A DNA stretch of 64,000 nucleotides from Phytopythium helicoides (Eukaryota; Oomycota; Peronosporomycetes; Pythiales; Pythiaceae), in assembly GCA_024867545.1 (NCBI GenBank), contig JANFNE010000023.1:1-64000 (forward strand). Direction: 5' to 3'. The notes beneath the pieces were generated by a model. That model had not been told where the DNA came from, did no database searches, and was given only the letters and a program-made list of their open reading frames with translations. The first letter of the stretch is position 1, and every line of letters begins with the position of its first letter. This document shows, piece after piece, positions 44,817-54,947 of the stretch. Position numbers and translations under genes: made by a program.

Positions 44817-47314
44817 ATGCGATGGTATGCGGCAGGAGAATTGTCTAAAGCACTCTTTGACGGCAACCCGTTAGTCGCAGAGGTGATGATCTATTTGCTT
44901 CAATTACTTTTGTCTCAATCAAATCTCATCTTCGTGAAGCTTCGCTGTGAAGGAAATCCCTGGAAATTCCAATTCTCCCCCACACCACTCATTTTCTGAT
45001 TGACCTGGTCGCAGTCATGACCGTTGACATGATGGAACAGCGCTGGAAGTTCATGAGCCCATGGTGTAAGCCCGTATACGGCCTGCTGTCCCTCGATGTT
45101 ATGAAGGTTGGACAACTGCTCTGCGCTGGTGTGATGGTGAGAAGCAAGCCATCGGAGCTTCGAGGTATTCGCGACGCGCTCGTGTTGCTCTCGTTGCTCG
45201 CGAAGGTCGACTACGATGCGTTCAAGCTCGTGACAGCAGGCTACTGCGATCTCGACATTCAGACAGAGCTCATCGATTCTGATTGGGAGGCCCCTTTCCA
45301 CCCTGAGCGGATGCTATTGCTGCTGGGAATCTGTGCACCCAACAGATCCTCCTCCCCTTGGAAGGCTTCCACATTTTTGGAGCTCATGAATGATCTGGAC
45401 ACGCAACCAATTCCAGAATTCACTGCAGCTATCTACAGCATCCTACGATGTTCCAAGCGCAAGATCGACGAGTACTTAGCGTTGGAGATCGTTACAAGCT
45501 CAACATACGACAGTAACCAAGTGCTCACTGCATTGTTGTCACTTCATGCAAAATACGGTGGGTGGCGATTTCCTGTGAATCTTGGGCAGCAAGCACCAGA
45601 GACCAAGTGTGCATTTGCAATCGACTCAATTGATATGACGATGGACGGCGGAGGTATAGTTGGCGGCGTGGCCGAACAAGTCGGACAGCTGGCAACATCA
45701 TCAGGAGGCTTGACATTGGCGCGCCTTGCCATTACTGACATGAATGAAATTTGGAATTCGCGGGATGACCTCTTGACACACCTTCTGTGGTTTGGAAGGC
45801 TGGTTCGACAGGTCTATTGTGGGGGCCAACGTTCATCCTTCAACACTCCTACAGTGGATGATGCAGTTATCCTTTTTCCAAACTCTCACGTTCATTTCTT
45901 TTCGCGCATATGCACAGCTATCGCACAAGCAAGAGTAATTGCATCTTCGGGACTTCGAGTGCCTAACATCCCCACAAACGACATCCTGAACAACTGGACA
46001 TGGCAGTGCCTCGCGTTTGCGTTCTTTTCGGACTACGCGCGAGTCCATTCATCTGTTACCCATGTACACTTGGAAGGTGTCTTGATTGACGAAGGTAATG
46101 TTGCAGCGGTCGCTAAAGTTTTGGCTTCAAAAGACCCAGTCGATCTTCTGTTTAATCAACAGTCGAACGACGAGAAAGAGGAAGATGCTAGTGTGGGAAC
46201 ACCAGACGCTCAAGCAACAGTAATAGTGAAGAAAGGCGCGACTGTGACACTGATGCCGACGTACCCGGAAGAGCAGATCCTCTCGAGTGAATCGACATTT
46301 GTACTCGATGAAGACATTCCCGACTCTGTTCTCTTGAGCGCTTCCTTCGGCAAATCCAGAGTCTTGCTTCCAGGATATGGTGTATGTGAGATCACCGACG
46401 ACAATGCCGTTAAGAATGAGTCTGGACTTGGCAATTCCTCACAAAAGATCAGTGAGGGTGTGAAATATCTGAGTATCAAATTCTCCGATGAGGTTCACCC
46501 TTCAACGGATGTCAGTGGTCTCATCGCACTTGTTGGGAGTCAATTGACTCGATTGGAACTTGAATTTCCAGATCTGAAGTGGATGCCTACTACGTCGACA
46601 CCTCTACTCGATGTTGCTCACATCCTCTCAAGTTGTTCGAAGCTGACTGCTCTCATCATTCGTGGTGTTGATATCGATACGGGAGTTTTTCTGCGAGCTA
46701 TAGATGACCTTCAAGTGCGTTTGACTGAACTGCGTTGTCGTTTTACTGACGAAAACCGGATTGTGGAAGAGCTCTCAAACCATAACTCTCGTCTTGCACG
46801 GTATTTGAAGATATTTGAATACCGCTGTACGACTGGCAGAACCTCCGATGCGAATGGCTTTATCGAGATGATGGGAGACAACAGCACGCTTAAGCACATC
46901 GATTATCATGTTCCGTTCCGTGTGCGCAACGATATTGAAAGAGCAGAAGGTGAAGAGAATGGTAGAAAGTCATATTTTGCCTTCCCACTCGCTTGCCGCC
47001 TGGCGTTCCTGAGTGTTTTTGAAGCTGACAATCGAGCAGTTCTGTCTCGTATGAGAGCAAGCTGGGCTATGCCACCGAACAAAATCACTACTCTTCCCCG
47101 AGAAGTGTTGAGCTCAATCTTTGCATTTGCTGCTGACCGCGTTTTTCGCTGTGTACGGGAAGTTGAAGGTGCTGAGGATAGTTACTATTCAGGCTCGAGT
47201 GGCAACGACAACTGGAGTGAATACTCGGACGTGAGCGAACCTTGGGATGGCAGAGAGTACCTGTACGACAGCGATGACAGCGAGGAGGTGCTGAATTACT
47301 ACTTTCATGACTGA
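44817..47314 (+). CDS. lineage-specific large protein of unknown role
   Basis: The main ORF (45017-47314) encodes 765 aa. An upstream frame from ATG 44817 (MRWYAAGELSKAL) probably forms a first exon; its splice could not be fixed. Visible parts: an N-terminal helical region (PVYGLLSLDVMKVGQLLCAG), an LLPGYGVCEI motif near residue 455, leucine-rich segments (LVGSQLTRLELEF and LSSCSKLTALIIRGVDID), and an F-box-like piece LPREVLSSIFAFAADRV near the end. The tail is acidic. The GYGVCE motif and overall layout recall a repeated oomycete hypothetical family (recollection, not searched). A broken copy of part of it lies at 60935-61215. Confidence 0.75.
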
Positions 47315-47874
47315 GACTCGAAAGCTACGAGGTTAACCCATCATTCACCACGATCCAGTTTCCACTGATCTTGTCGGATGATCCGAAAAAAAAGAAGAAG
47401 GAAATTGTATACTACGCGTTTAAGTACGATATCATGATCCGACAAATATCCGACAAACTTCCAAAAGTCGCTGTAGTTTTTGATAAACTTGTCGGACCAT
47501 CCGTCATAATTACCCCTTTTATATTTCAAGTGCGCGTCTCTGTACAGTACACACTATTTTTCATTGGTGGAAATTGAAGTGTACCATACAAGTGCAATTC
47601 ACATGCTGAATTATTTTGGGTGATCAACCGATATCAAATTCGCATACCGGTTGTGTACCGGTATTTCAACTGGCTCCATTCATTTACCCCATGGAATGTT
47701 ATAAATATCTCTATAATTTTGTATACAGAATTTACAAGTTGTGCTATTCGTTGTTGATAAGCTCATGGCACTATTGTTGTCGATGCTTTTGTAATGAGTC
47801 ATTATATGGCTGGGAGGTCATCTTCCCTCGCAGTGTGGAGAGGAGAACCAACAGCGACTATTGAGCATTGAGAG
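47315..47874. other. intergenic
   Basis: AT-richer sequence with an A-run near 47386 and an ACCGGT-N5-ACCGGT dyad at 47646-47662. No gene seen. Confidence 0.45.
47646..47662. promoter_or_regulatory. ACCGGT-N5-ACCGGT dyad
   Basis: Spacer TGTGT; about 210 bp upstream of the 284-aa gene. Confidence 0.55.
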
Positions 47875-48729
47875 ATGCAGGAGTCGGAAGCTATGCGTGA
47901 AGTTGGCGAGGAGCGTCGAGATGGCGAGGAGCGTCGAGATGGCAAGGAGCGTTCCACTGATCCGCTTGAAGAGCATCCTGTTTTTGACAAGACTTCTGAA
48001 AACTCGAGCTTTACCGAAGCGAGTTCCAAGAAAAGAAAGTGCGCCAATATTGATTCATTTGATACAAGTGATTCAGGTGGTGATGAAGATCCCCCATTCG
48101 AGCGATACAAGCGCCAGAAGCTGAAGCACGACCGATCTTCTTTCCCTGTTCGCAGTCGTACCCCTGACGATGTCCGCTATGCCTCGAGAATAATAGATCT
48201 CCTTCAAGACGTATGTGGCTTGATCAACATGGGAAACAAAGCTCTTCGCAAGAGAGGAGTCGACGCTATCCTAGCATCAGTGGTCGGGTACATTGAGCGC
48301 CACGCATCTAAAGACAGCGATATGAAGGGGCTGAAGCTAAGTATTGGTCGTACTTCTGCGTTGCCCGGCAAAAAGATCGTCGACGATTTGGTTGCGAGTG
48401 GAAAAGGACGGAAAGTCTTCGTTGCGAAGGTCACGCGCTTCGACTTGGACCAAGCAAGTGGGACTGCTTTGGAGTTTGTAGACCAGGCTCTTGCTGCCAA
48501 CACGAGTATCAAACAAGCTTCTTCGCCGATCTATGGTGCCGCCTCCAACTTTTCTAATTGGCGCTTCTTCAAACTGGAGGATGGCAAGGTTCATTACTGC
48601 ACCGATACGATAAACGAAGAAGAGTCGCTACAAGCTGATATTCTGCGCGTTGCTGGAAGACTGGTGAACATGCTTTACCCGCACTGCCAGCTGCACTATC
48701 TACCAACACTTGCTTTAAGAGGTGTGTGA
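47875..48729 (+). CDS. nuclear-type protein, possible nuclease-like C-terminal domain
   Basis: Single frame, 284 aa. It begins with a tandem 18-bp duplication giving GEERRDGEERRDGKER, then Ser/Asp-rich sequence with the basic stretch YKRQKLKHDR. The C-terminal half has KVFVAKVTRFDLDQA, PIYGAASNFSNWRFFKLED and a closing helix. This order (strand with Lys, Gln-rich helix, then a YG-x5-NW strand) resembles PD-(D/E)xK-type domains found in some Crinkler-like oomycete proteins. The acidic residue expected before the AK is not evident, so activity is doubtful. There is no signal peptide. The frame ends soon after LALRGV, so a further exon is possible. Confidence 0.55.
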   Translation: MQESEAMREVGEERRDGEERRDGKERSTDPLEEHPVFDKTSENSSFTEASSKKRKCANIDSFDTSDSGGDEDPPFERYKRQKLKHDRSSFPVRSRTPDDVRYASRIIDLLQDVCGLINMGNKALRKRGVDAILASVVGYIERHASKDSDMKGLKLSIGRTSALPGKKIVDDLVASGKGRKVFVAKVTRFDLDQASGTALEFVDQALAANTSIKQASSPIYGAASNFSNWRFFKLEDGKVHYCTDTINEEESLQADILRVAGRLVNMLYPHCQLHYLPTLALRGV

Positions 48730-49161
48730 GGTGGTGCTCGCGACAAAAATGAATTCAAGGTGTCCTGCGTTTTCGGTCCACCAGGTCGTGACTCATGAGC
48801 TTGCAAAACAGGATCATACATATGTCGTCCAATGAATTTGAATGATCTCATTCGTGCCTATCACACTTTTCATACCACAGTAGCTACATTACCTAACTAG
48901 ATAAATGTAGCTTTCACGGCGAGTGCGGAGCTCTGCGCCGCGCAGCGAGAGTCTAGACTCTGCTCGACCGCATACGTCTGTGATGCCCTGCTGTAGTCCT
49001 GGAAGAAGCTGGCTGGACGCGCATGTCGACCGAAGTTACGAGGACGCGCAGCTGAAGCTGAGGCGAGGCACTTGGGTTTTGCAAGCGCCTGGGTCAAACT
49101 GAGCCGTGGGTCTGCTCTTGATCACGAGAGGATGTGACTTCGCCTTGGTATCACTATTTCC
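48730..49161. other. intergenic
   Basis: No convincing gene. The right end abuts the point where homology to the WLGC gene begins. Confidence 0.4.
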
Positions 49162-50344
49162 CGAGTGCGGAGCCTTCGCGTATCGCTGGTCTGCACAATC
49201 AACGTGCCCTTGCCTAGCATATATTAATGTGGACAAGGCACCGAAGACATTCTACGAGTGGATGAACCCCAAAGATGTGACAGCGTCGGTGGCAGCATTG
49301 GCGGCATCGGGTGATTTGCTTGCATTCAACATCATCAACCGAAGATTGCGCGTATGGCCAAATGAGCTCCGTAGCTGCAAGAATCTGCAATACATGTAAG
49401 TGCAGTACAAATGAATGCTTTGAAGATGCCTAATGAATGATGCATTACATGGTAGCTCGCTCATGTATACGGGTTTACAAGAGATTCTTTCTTGGGCCGC
49501 CGAGTTCACCAAGCTTCAATTTTTGTGCGTTTGCGATTAATGTGTAACACTTTTATGATATCACTCTAACAAAAGCCGATGGTTGATTCACAGAAGTATC
49601 GAAGGGAAAGCACATGAGAAAAATCTTGTAAAGATGCCAGTCGATCTGTTTGACAACATGTCCGTTCTGGCAAATTTGCATTTTGGGATCCACTTTCACC
49701 TCAAGCAGCTTCCTCGACTTGAACGCCTCCGAAATCTCAACTCAATAACCTTAGCAGGACTTACAGCAGTGGTCGAGATCCCAAGTCTGTCTTCTCTTAA
49801 AAAGCTTCAGCGGTTCGAAGTAATCGAATTGGCCGCACTGAAAGAATTTCCGTTGCTACCCGATGAGGTAAACCTCGCCACACTCAGTATTATGCTTTCT
49901 CTTCCATGTTGCAACGGTTTTCTCGGACAGTGCGATTTGAATCTGTCGGCTTGTGTTGGAATGGATCCCACTTCGTGTCTGCCAAGTGATTATCAGGCTG
50001 AGGTACTCAATGAGAGTACACAAAGGCAGATTCAAATGCACAACTCCAGTATTTGCTTTCTTGATCGGATGTTTCGTGGTGTTTCCATGAAGCAGCTTCT
50101 CATCGGGCCAACCCGAGCACAAGTGGATAAATGTCAGGGCAAAATGTACCGCGAATATATATTTGACACCAATAGAACCAGGACTGTGGGTCACTCAATC
50201 TGCATCAACGGCAGATTCCAGGTCGTGTCCTGCATGAACTCTGACGAAGCGGTGAAATTGCGACGTCGAGAGATAAGCAGCAAGACAGGATCTCCGTGCG
50301 ACCCTGAGGTTGAAGCATGGTTGGGATGTCAGTCTGGACCTTAG
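49162..50344 (+). pseudogene. 5'-truncated copy of the WLGC membrane/LRR gene
   Basis: Exons correspond to about 49162-49395, 49456-49524 and 49594-50344, with the same splice sites as the minus-strand copy at 61231-63781. Homology begins abruptly at PECGAFAYRW, so the membrane-spanning first half is missing. What remains includes PKTFYEWMNPKDVTASVAAL, leucine-rich sequence (LRNLNSITLAGLTAVVEIPS), and an intact end DPEVEAWLGCQSGP with the WLGC signature. The open frames are undamaged. It could be expressed from a new start, but truncation makes a relic more likely. Confidence 0.75.
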
Positions 50345-50739
50345 AATACTTTTGATCGAATCGATATGAAGACTGCTGTCTTTAGTAGGAAAATCGTGCT
50401 AGGTTTGAAACAAGACAGCAAGTCGGTAAATGTCGGGAATTTAGCGAGTTGGCGGCGGCGGCGGCTTGGTGGCAACTGATGATTCTCAAAGCACAGCACC
50501 AGCTCAATAGAAAATGCAAGTTCATCGACTGCTCATGACTAACCAGAGTTTGCTACCTCCTGAATTCGACCTGCTTGCCTTAACTCAGCGATTATTTGAC
50601 TTCAAAGTTGGATCCACTCAACCATTCCAGTCTGAGATGACAGTATGAGCCTCATCTCATTAAGAGCAATTCAAAGTTCAAAAAAGCGTTTGAATCTCAG
50701 TTCAGCTCACACATCAAGGCACTTTGCCATGTGATAGCT
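50345..50739. other. intergenic
   Basis: Convergent 3' region with no gene. A GGCGGCGGCGGC run lies near 50452. Confidence 0.4.
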
Positions 50740-52173
50740 CTACTTCTGCAGCCAGTCAAGCTTCAAGTAGCGCAGCACAAGCAGCAGGAGATGAGCGCCA
50801 AAACCAAAGAGGAAACCAGCACCCGTGTTGCGACCGAGGCAGCCACCAGCCGTCAGCAATAGCACGAGTACACCATCACGGTCGGTCGTGTCGAACTGTA
50901 GGCCGACGCCGGCAAGACTAATGCCCGAGAAAATGAGCATGACACCGAGCACGGATTGGGGAAAGATGCCTGTCTGCAGCAGTGTGACACACGTGGAGCC
51001 GAAGAGCAGAGCGAAGAAGAGCTTGAAAAAGCCGAGGAAAACCATGGCGAGACTGCTGCGCGCGCCGAAAGTGTACTGGGAGGCCAGACCGCCTGAGCCG
51101 TGGCACACAGGAAGCATGCCAAACCAGCCAAACAGCAGGTTGCCACCGGCGATACTGAAGCACACGCGACGCACACTGGCGGGGTCATGATGCTTTGGGA
51201 ACAGGTCGCTCGCGAGTTTCTCAAGTGCCACAACCGAGTTGAGCAGCGTCACAGGGACTTGCGGTAGGAACAAGTGGATGAAGCCCTCCTTGAAATCGTT
51301 GGCCGACGGCACCACTGGTGCCACGAAGTCCGGCCCAAACTTGATGCTCGGGATATTATAGTCGTCCTTGAGCCGGCAGTACTGCACGACGGCGACCACA
51401 ATGCCGTAAGCGAACAGCACGAGCGCGATGGGAATGCGCTTGCTACGTAGGAACACGACGCACAGCGCGCCAAGCACGAGCGAGATGAAAATGGAGTCCG
51501 AGCCCATCCACACAATGTCGTCGTTGGTCTTGCCCGAGAACGGCTTGTCGGCAGTGCCGGGCGTGAGGGTGATGCCCGGCACCCACGCCGACTTGAACCC
51601 GCTGATGATGACGCTGACGCCGACTCCCAACTGGATGCCGCGCACAACCGAGAGCGGCACCCAGCGCGTGACGACCGTAATGAGGTTGGTGGCCGCAAGC
51701 AGAAAGAGCGTGGCGCCCGAGAGCAGGCCCGCGGCCAGGATCTCGCCGTTCGAGTATTTCTCAGCGATGGCCACGGCCGCGATCGTCTTCATGGGCTGCA
51801 CGGGGATCGGCACATTGAAGTAGAGCGACAGCGACGATGTAAAGACACCTGCGAAGAAGAGCGCGGGGCCGAACTCGATCTGCGCCTTGCCGTCCACGCG
51901 ACCGATGGCCAGCGCCGTGAGCAGCGGGAGGAAGAGCCCGATGTCTCCGAACGCCCCCGAGAACTCCTGCAGCCGCACGAACTGCTTCATGTACGATGAC
52001 CATCCAGGCCGCAGGAACACGAACATGCGGCGCAGCAGCGGCTGGCCGACTTGCGGGCCCGTGACGGCCACGAAGGTCTCATCGTCCGAAGGATCGACAA
52101 CGGTCGTGGGCAGCATCGGAGTGAGCGGCGAGTCCCCGATCGGGTTGTACAGCTGCGACTTGGGGCTCTCCAT
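50740..52173 (-). CDS. MOT1: molybdate transporter, MOT1 (SulP-related) type
   Basis: Single exon, 477 aa, with ten or more hydrophobic spans. Two signature motifs of the MOT1 group are present: VPIPVQPMKTIAAVAIAEKY near residues 121-140, and VCHGSGGLASQYTFGARSS near 355. The early FSGAFGDIGLFLPLL also fits. MOT1 proteins carry molybdate across the plasma or organelle membrane for molybdenum-cofactor enzymes such as nitrate reductase (family knowledge). The N-terminal 55 residues are polar and acidic, likely cytosolic. The ATG used is the first of the frame. Confidence 0.93.
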   Translation of the reverse strand: MESPKSQLYNPIGDSPLTPMLPTTVVDPSDDETFVAVTGPQVGQPLLRRMFVFLRPGWSSYMKQFVRLQEFSGAFGDIGLFLPLLTALAIGRVDGKAQIEFGPALFFAGVFTSSLSLYFNVPIPVQPMKTIAAVAIAEKYSNGEILAAGLLSGATLFLLAATNLITVVTRWVPLSVVRGIQLGVGVSVIISGFKSAWVPGITLTPGTADKPFSGKTNDDIVWMGSDSIFISLVLGALCVVFLRSKRIPIALVLFAYGIVVAVVQYCRLKDDYNIPSIKFGPDFVAPVVPSANDFKEGFIHLFLPQVPVTLLNSVVALEKLASDLFPKHHDPASVRRVCFSIAGGNLLFGWFGMLPVCHGSGGLASQYTFGARSSLAMVFLGFFKLFFALLFGSTCVTLLQTGIFPQSVLGVMLIFSGISLAGVGLQFDTTDRDGVLVLLLTAGGCLGRNTGAGFLFGFGAHLLLLVLRYLKLDWLQK

Positions 52174-52677
52174 GGCGACTTGACACCTCGTCAGGCTTCA
52201 AGCGGACTGGGAAGGCGCTTGGCTTGAGTGGCAGGCAGGAAGATCGCGAGTGAGCGTCGGCCGTCGATGGGCGCATGGGGCCTTGACGCAGGATCCCGCC
52301 ACACCACCACAGGCAGCTGCATTGCGTACCGTACGATGCCAGCAGCTACGTCACTGGTCATGACGCGTCCAGCGTAGCGTTAATATGGGCGTTTGTATGC
52401 GTCATGCTCGACTTGCAGCGTACCGTAACGGGTCAGACACGTGAGCGAGCGCCGCGCTCACCAGCGGAACTGGGGTGATGTCGTTCCTGCAAATGATGGC
52501 GCTAGCTCGCACTTGGCGGTTGTATGAAGGGGGCGGAGCGGTACGGTCGTGTGCACCGGCGCCATTCACATTCAGGTGAAAGTCGCGGAGACGGGCGAAG
52601 GTGAATGCGCATCTGATGCCTGCACGAGCCAATCGTGCGTTGTGTAGGCACGCGTCGCGCTTCCGCCGTTCAAACAC
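52174..52677. other. intergenic
   Basis: Short GTACCGTA-type motifs occur near 52327 and 52420. No gene is recognised. Confidence 0.4.
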
Positions 52678-54396
52678 TCATCTCTCAAGGTCCGTCAGCT
52701 TGATGATGGTGCGCAGTTCGTACGCGACCTGAGTCGCCGTCGGCCGCTTGGATCCATCTAGCAGCAGACACCGCTTGGCGAGCTCCAACACGGCAGGGAT
52801 GCACGTCTCCCTGTGAAATGCGGGTTTCAATAATCCCATGGCCACTCGCTGGAGAATCGCTACGTTTGGCAGCGGATCTCCGGCGGCAGTGCGTGCGGCA
52901 TCGTACGGGAGCTCGTGGGTGTCGAGCTCCGATAGAACGACTCCGAACGAGTAGATGTCTGTCTCGGCGCCGTAGTTGCTCTTGCCTAAGATGACCTCAG
53001 GTGCTAGCCACCAGCTCGTTCCAACGCCGATGGTCATCGTGTTGCTCTCGGAGTGAAAGCGGGACACACCAAAGTCCGTCAATTTGGCCGTCAGTCTCTT
53101 GGACGCCTCCGTTCCTTCTTCGTCGGTGGGAGCAGTGGTAGTGCACAGCATCACGTTGCGCGACTTGAGATCGCGGTGAACGAGAGGCGGACGGAAAGAG
53201 TGCAAGAACACGAGTGCTTGAGCAATGTCGAGCGCAATCAATAACTTTTCCCGCGTCCATGTTCGTGGCGTCTCAGGGTGGATCAAATGGCTGCGCAGGT
53301 CTCCTTTTTTCATGAACTCGAGCAAAACCTGCAAGTCGGCTTCCATTGTCCACGCGACACCAATGAACTCCACGATGTTCGGGTGATGCAGCTGTGAGAT
53401 GAGAAGAATCTCCTCGATGAAGTCCTGCGTACGCTCGAGTGTTATCTGGTCGGCTTGAATGCGCTTGGAGGCCAAGATGGTCGTGCCTCGGTACAGCACG
53501 CGCCATACAACGCCGTGCGCGCCACGTCCGATCCGCTCGAGGTCATGGATGCTGTCGACGTCCACACGCCAGTGAGTCAGGTCCGATAACTGAAAGGCAC
53601 GCTTCTTCCGCGAGTAGGTGGTCAGTGGCTCTGAAGTGGAGGCGTCGCCATTTGAGGCGGGGGTGCTCGTGGAGTCGGTGTGCACAAAATTCCCGTAGCA
53701 ACCTGAGTCTCCGTTTGGTACGTCAATATTCGAGAGTATCGCCATGTATCGCTCTCGGCTGTCCCGCTGCTCGTGGTCATCAGAAGTGAGATCCTTCCTC
53801 AACTCCTTGCGCTTTCTCCAAAAGAACCAGAGTAGTCCCAGCAAAACAACGACGCCCGCAGTCACACCACCCACTATCGGAACGAAGCTGTTGGTGTAGT
53901 CGGAAGAAGTGGTGTCGACAGGAGAGACGACTGGGTCGAACGTAACACTTCCGCTGCCACTACTGCTACCCAACTCGGCACAAACATCGAGGACGTAATC
54001 CACCAGGTCGGCTCGCCAGTAGAAGTGCATGCCGAATGGGAGCCTGCAGTCGGGTATGGAAGAATTCATCGGTATCAAGCTGAAGAACTCTGTGCAGTCA
54101 TCTATGCCGCAGATTCTCACAGCCTGTTGGTACGTCGGCGCTAAGCCAGACATAACGTTATAGTCACTCTGCTCACTGCACGAGGACAGCTGTGGGAGAC
54201 TCAAGTAGTAGTTGAGGTTGCTTTGAGAGAACATTGTGGGGTCGCAGTAGTCATCGCTGTCCGAGGTCGAGCTTTCTTCTAAGACGTTCGAACCTGCAGA
54301 TGCTGAGGTGCTGCTAGCAGTTGACTGACCGTCAACGAGGCTTCTTGTCACTTCGATCATTGCTGGTAGTACCGCCAGAAGCAGTAAGCGTGTCAT
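52678..54396 (-). CDS. receptor-like TKL kinase with elicitin-like ectodomain
   Basis: Single exon, 572 aa. Residues 1-24 are a signal peptide. Residues 51-139 carry six cysteines (51, 73, 96, 101, 117, 139) spaced 21-22-4-15-21, close to the 23-23-4-14-23 pattern of elicitins. Context such as LAPTYQQAVRICGIDDC also fits. A Ser/Thr linker is followed by a membrane span at about 171-193 and a basic stop-transfer (FWRKRKELRK). The kinase domain (about 285-567) has IGRGAHGVVW, the ATP-anchoring Lys in ASKRI, HRDLKSRN, DFGVSR and APEVI, so it looks active. Elicitins bind sterols or lipids (family knowledge); a lipid-sensing receptor kinase is an inference. It is in no obvious pathway with its neighbours. 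Confidence 0.9.
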   Translation of the reverse strand: MTRLLLLAVLPAMIEVTRSLVDGQSTASSTSASAGSNVLEESSTSDSDDYCDPTMFSQSNLNYYLSLPQLSSCSEQSDYNVMSGLAPTYQQAVRICGIDDCTEFFSLIPMNSSIPDCRLPFGMHFYWRADLVDYVLDVCAELGSSSGSGSVTFDPVVSPVDTTSSDYTNSFVPIVGGVTAGVVVLLGLLWFFWRKRKELRKDLTSDDHEQRDSRERYMAILSNIDVPNGDSGCYGNFVHTDSTSTPASNGDASTSEPLTTYSRKKRAFQLSDLTHWRVDVDSIHDLERIGRGAHGVVWRVLYRGTTILASKRIQADQITLERTQDFIEEILLISQLHHPNIVEFIGVAWTMEADLQVLLEFMKKGDLRSHLIHPETPRTWTREKLLIALDIAQALVFLHSFRPPLVHRDLKSRNVMLCTTTAPTDEEGTEASKRLTAKLTDFGVSRFHSESNTMTIGVGTSWWLAPEVILGKSNYGAETDIYSFGVVLSELDTHELPYDAARTAAGDPLPNVAILQRVAMGLLKPAFHRETCIPAVLELAKRCLLLDGSKRPTATQVAYELRTIIKLTDLER

Positions 54397-54947
54397 CCTT
54401 CAATTGCCGAGTGCGGTGGCAATTGCGGTGGGACCACTGGTCGTTTGATGGCGGCGGCGACACAGCCTGCACATCGTGCAGAGCTCTTTGTCCACTAATG
54501 AGTCGAGAGTTGTCTTGTCAACTTCGGTGCTTGTCTGTAACACAAGCATGCACCAAAACTACTTTGCGGGGAGAAATTCCAAACGATGAATCGATTGATC
54601 CAGATGGAAATCACTTGTTGCCTGATTCCGATTCATTCGGCTCCCTGCTCTCTTTTTCCACCGAGATGTCTTGGCTATTTCTGCTGGTCGTCAACTGAAA
54701 CGTGCGAAACAAAGTAGATGCAAGAGGCATCACGAAAGCCAAAAGTATCAACTCTTTGAAACCCTATTTTGTTGGTGTCACGGACGATTTGCATCTTGCA
54801 ATGCACTCTCGTCTGGATCCTTGTCATTGATGAGCGCGGTGCGACTTGACGAAACCGTGAAGCCGGCAGGATGTTTGTCTGTCATTACCGGGCTACCTGG
54901 TCTCAACCGCACTAGCCAAGGAAAAATATACGTTGGCCCTACAGAAC
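54397..54947. other. intergenic
   Basis: Upstream region of the receptor kinase and 3' flank of RPN2. No gene recognised. Confidence 0.4.
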
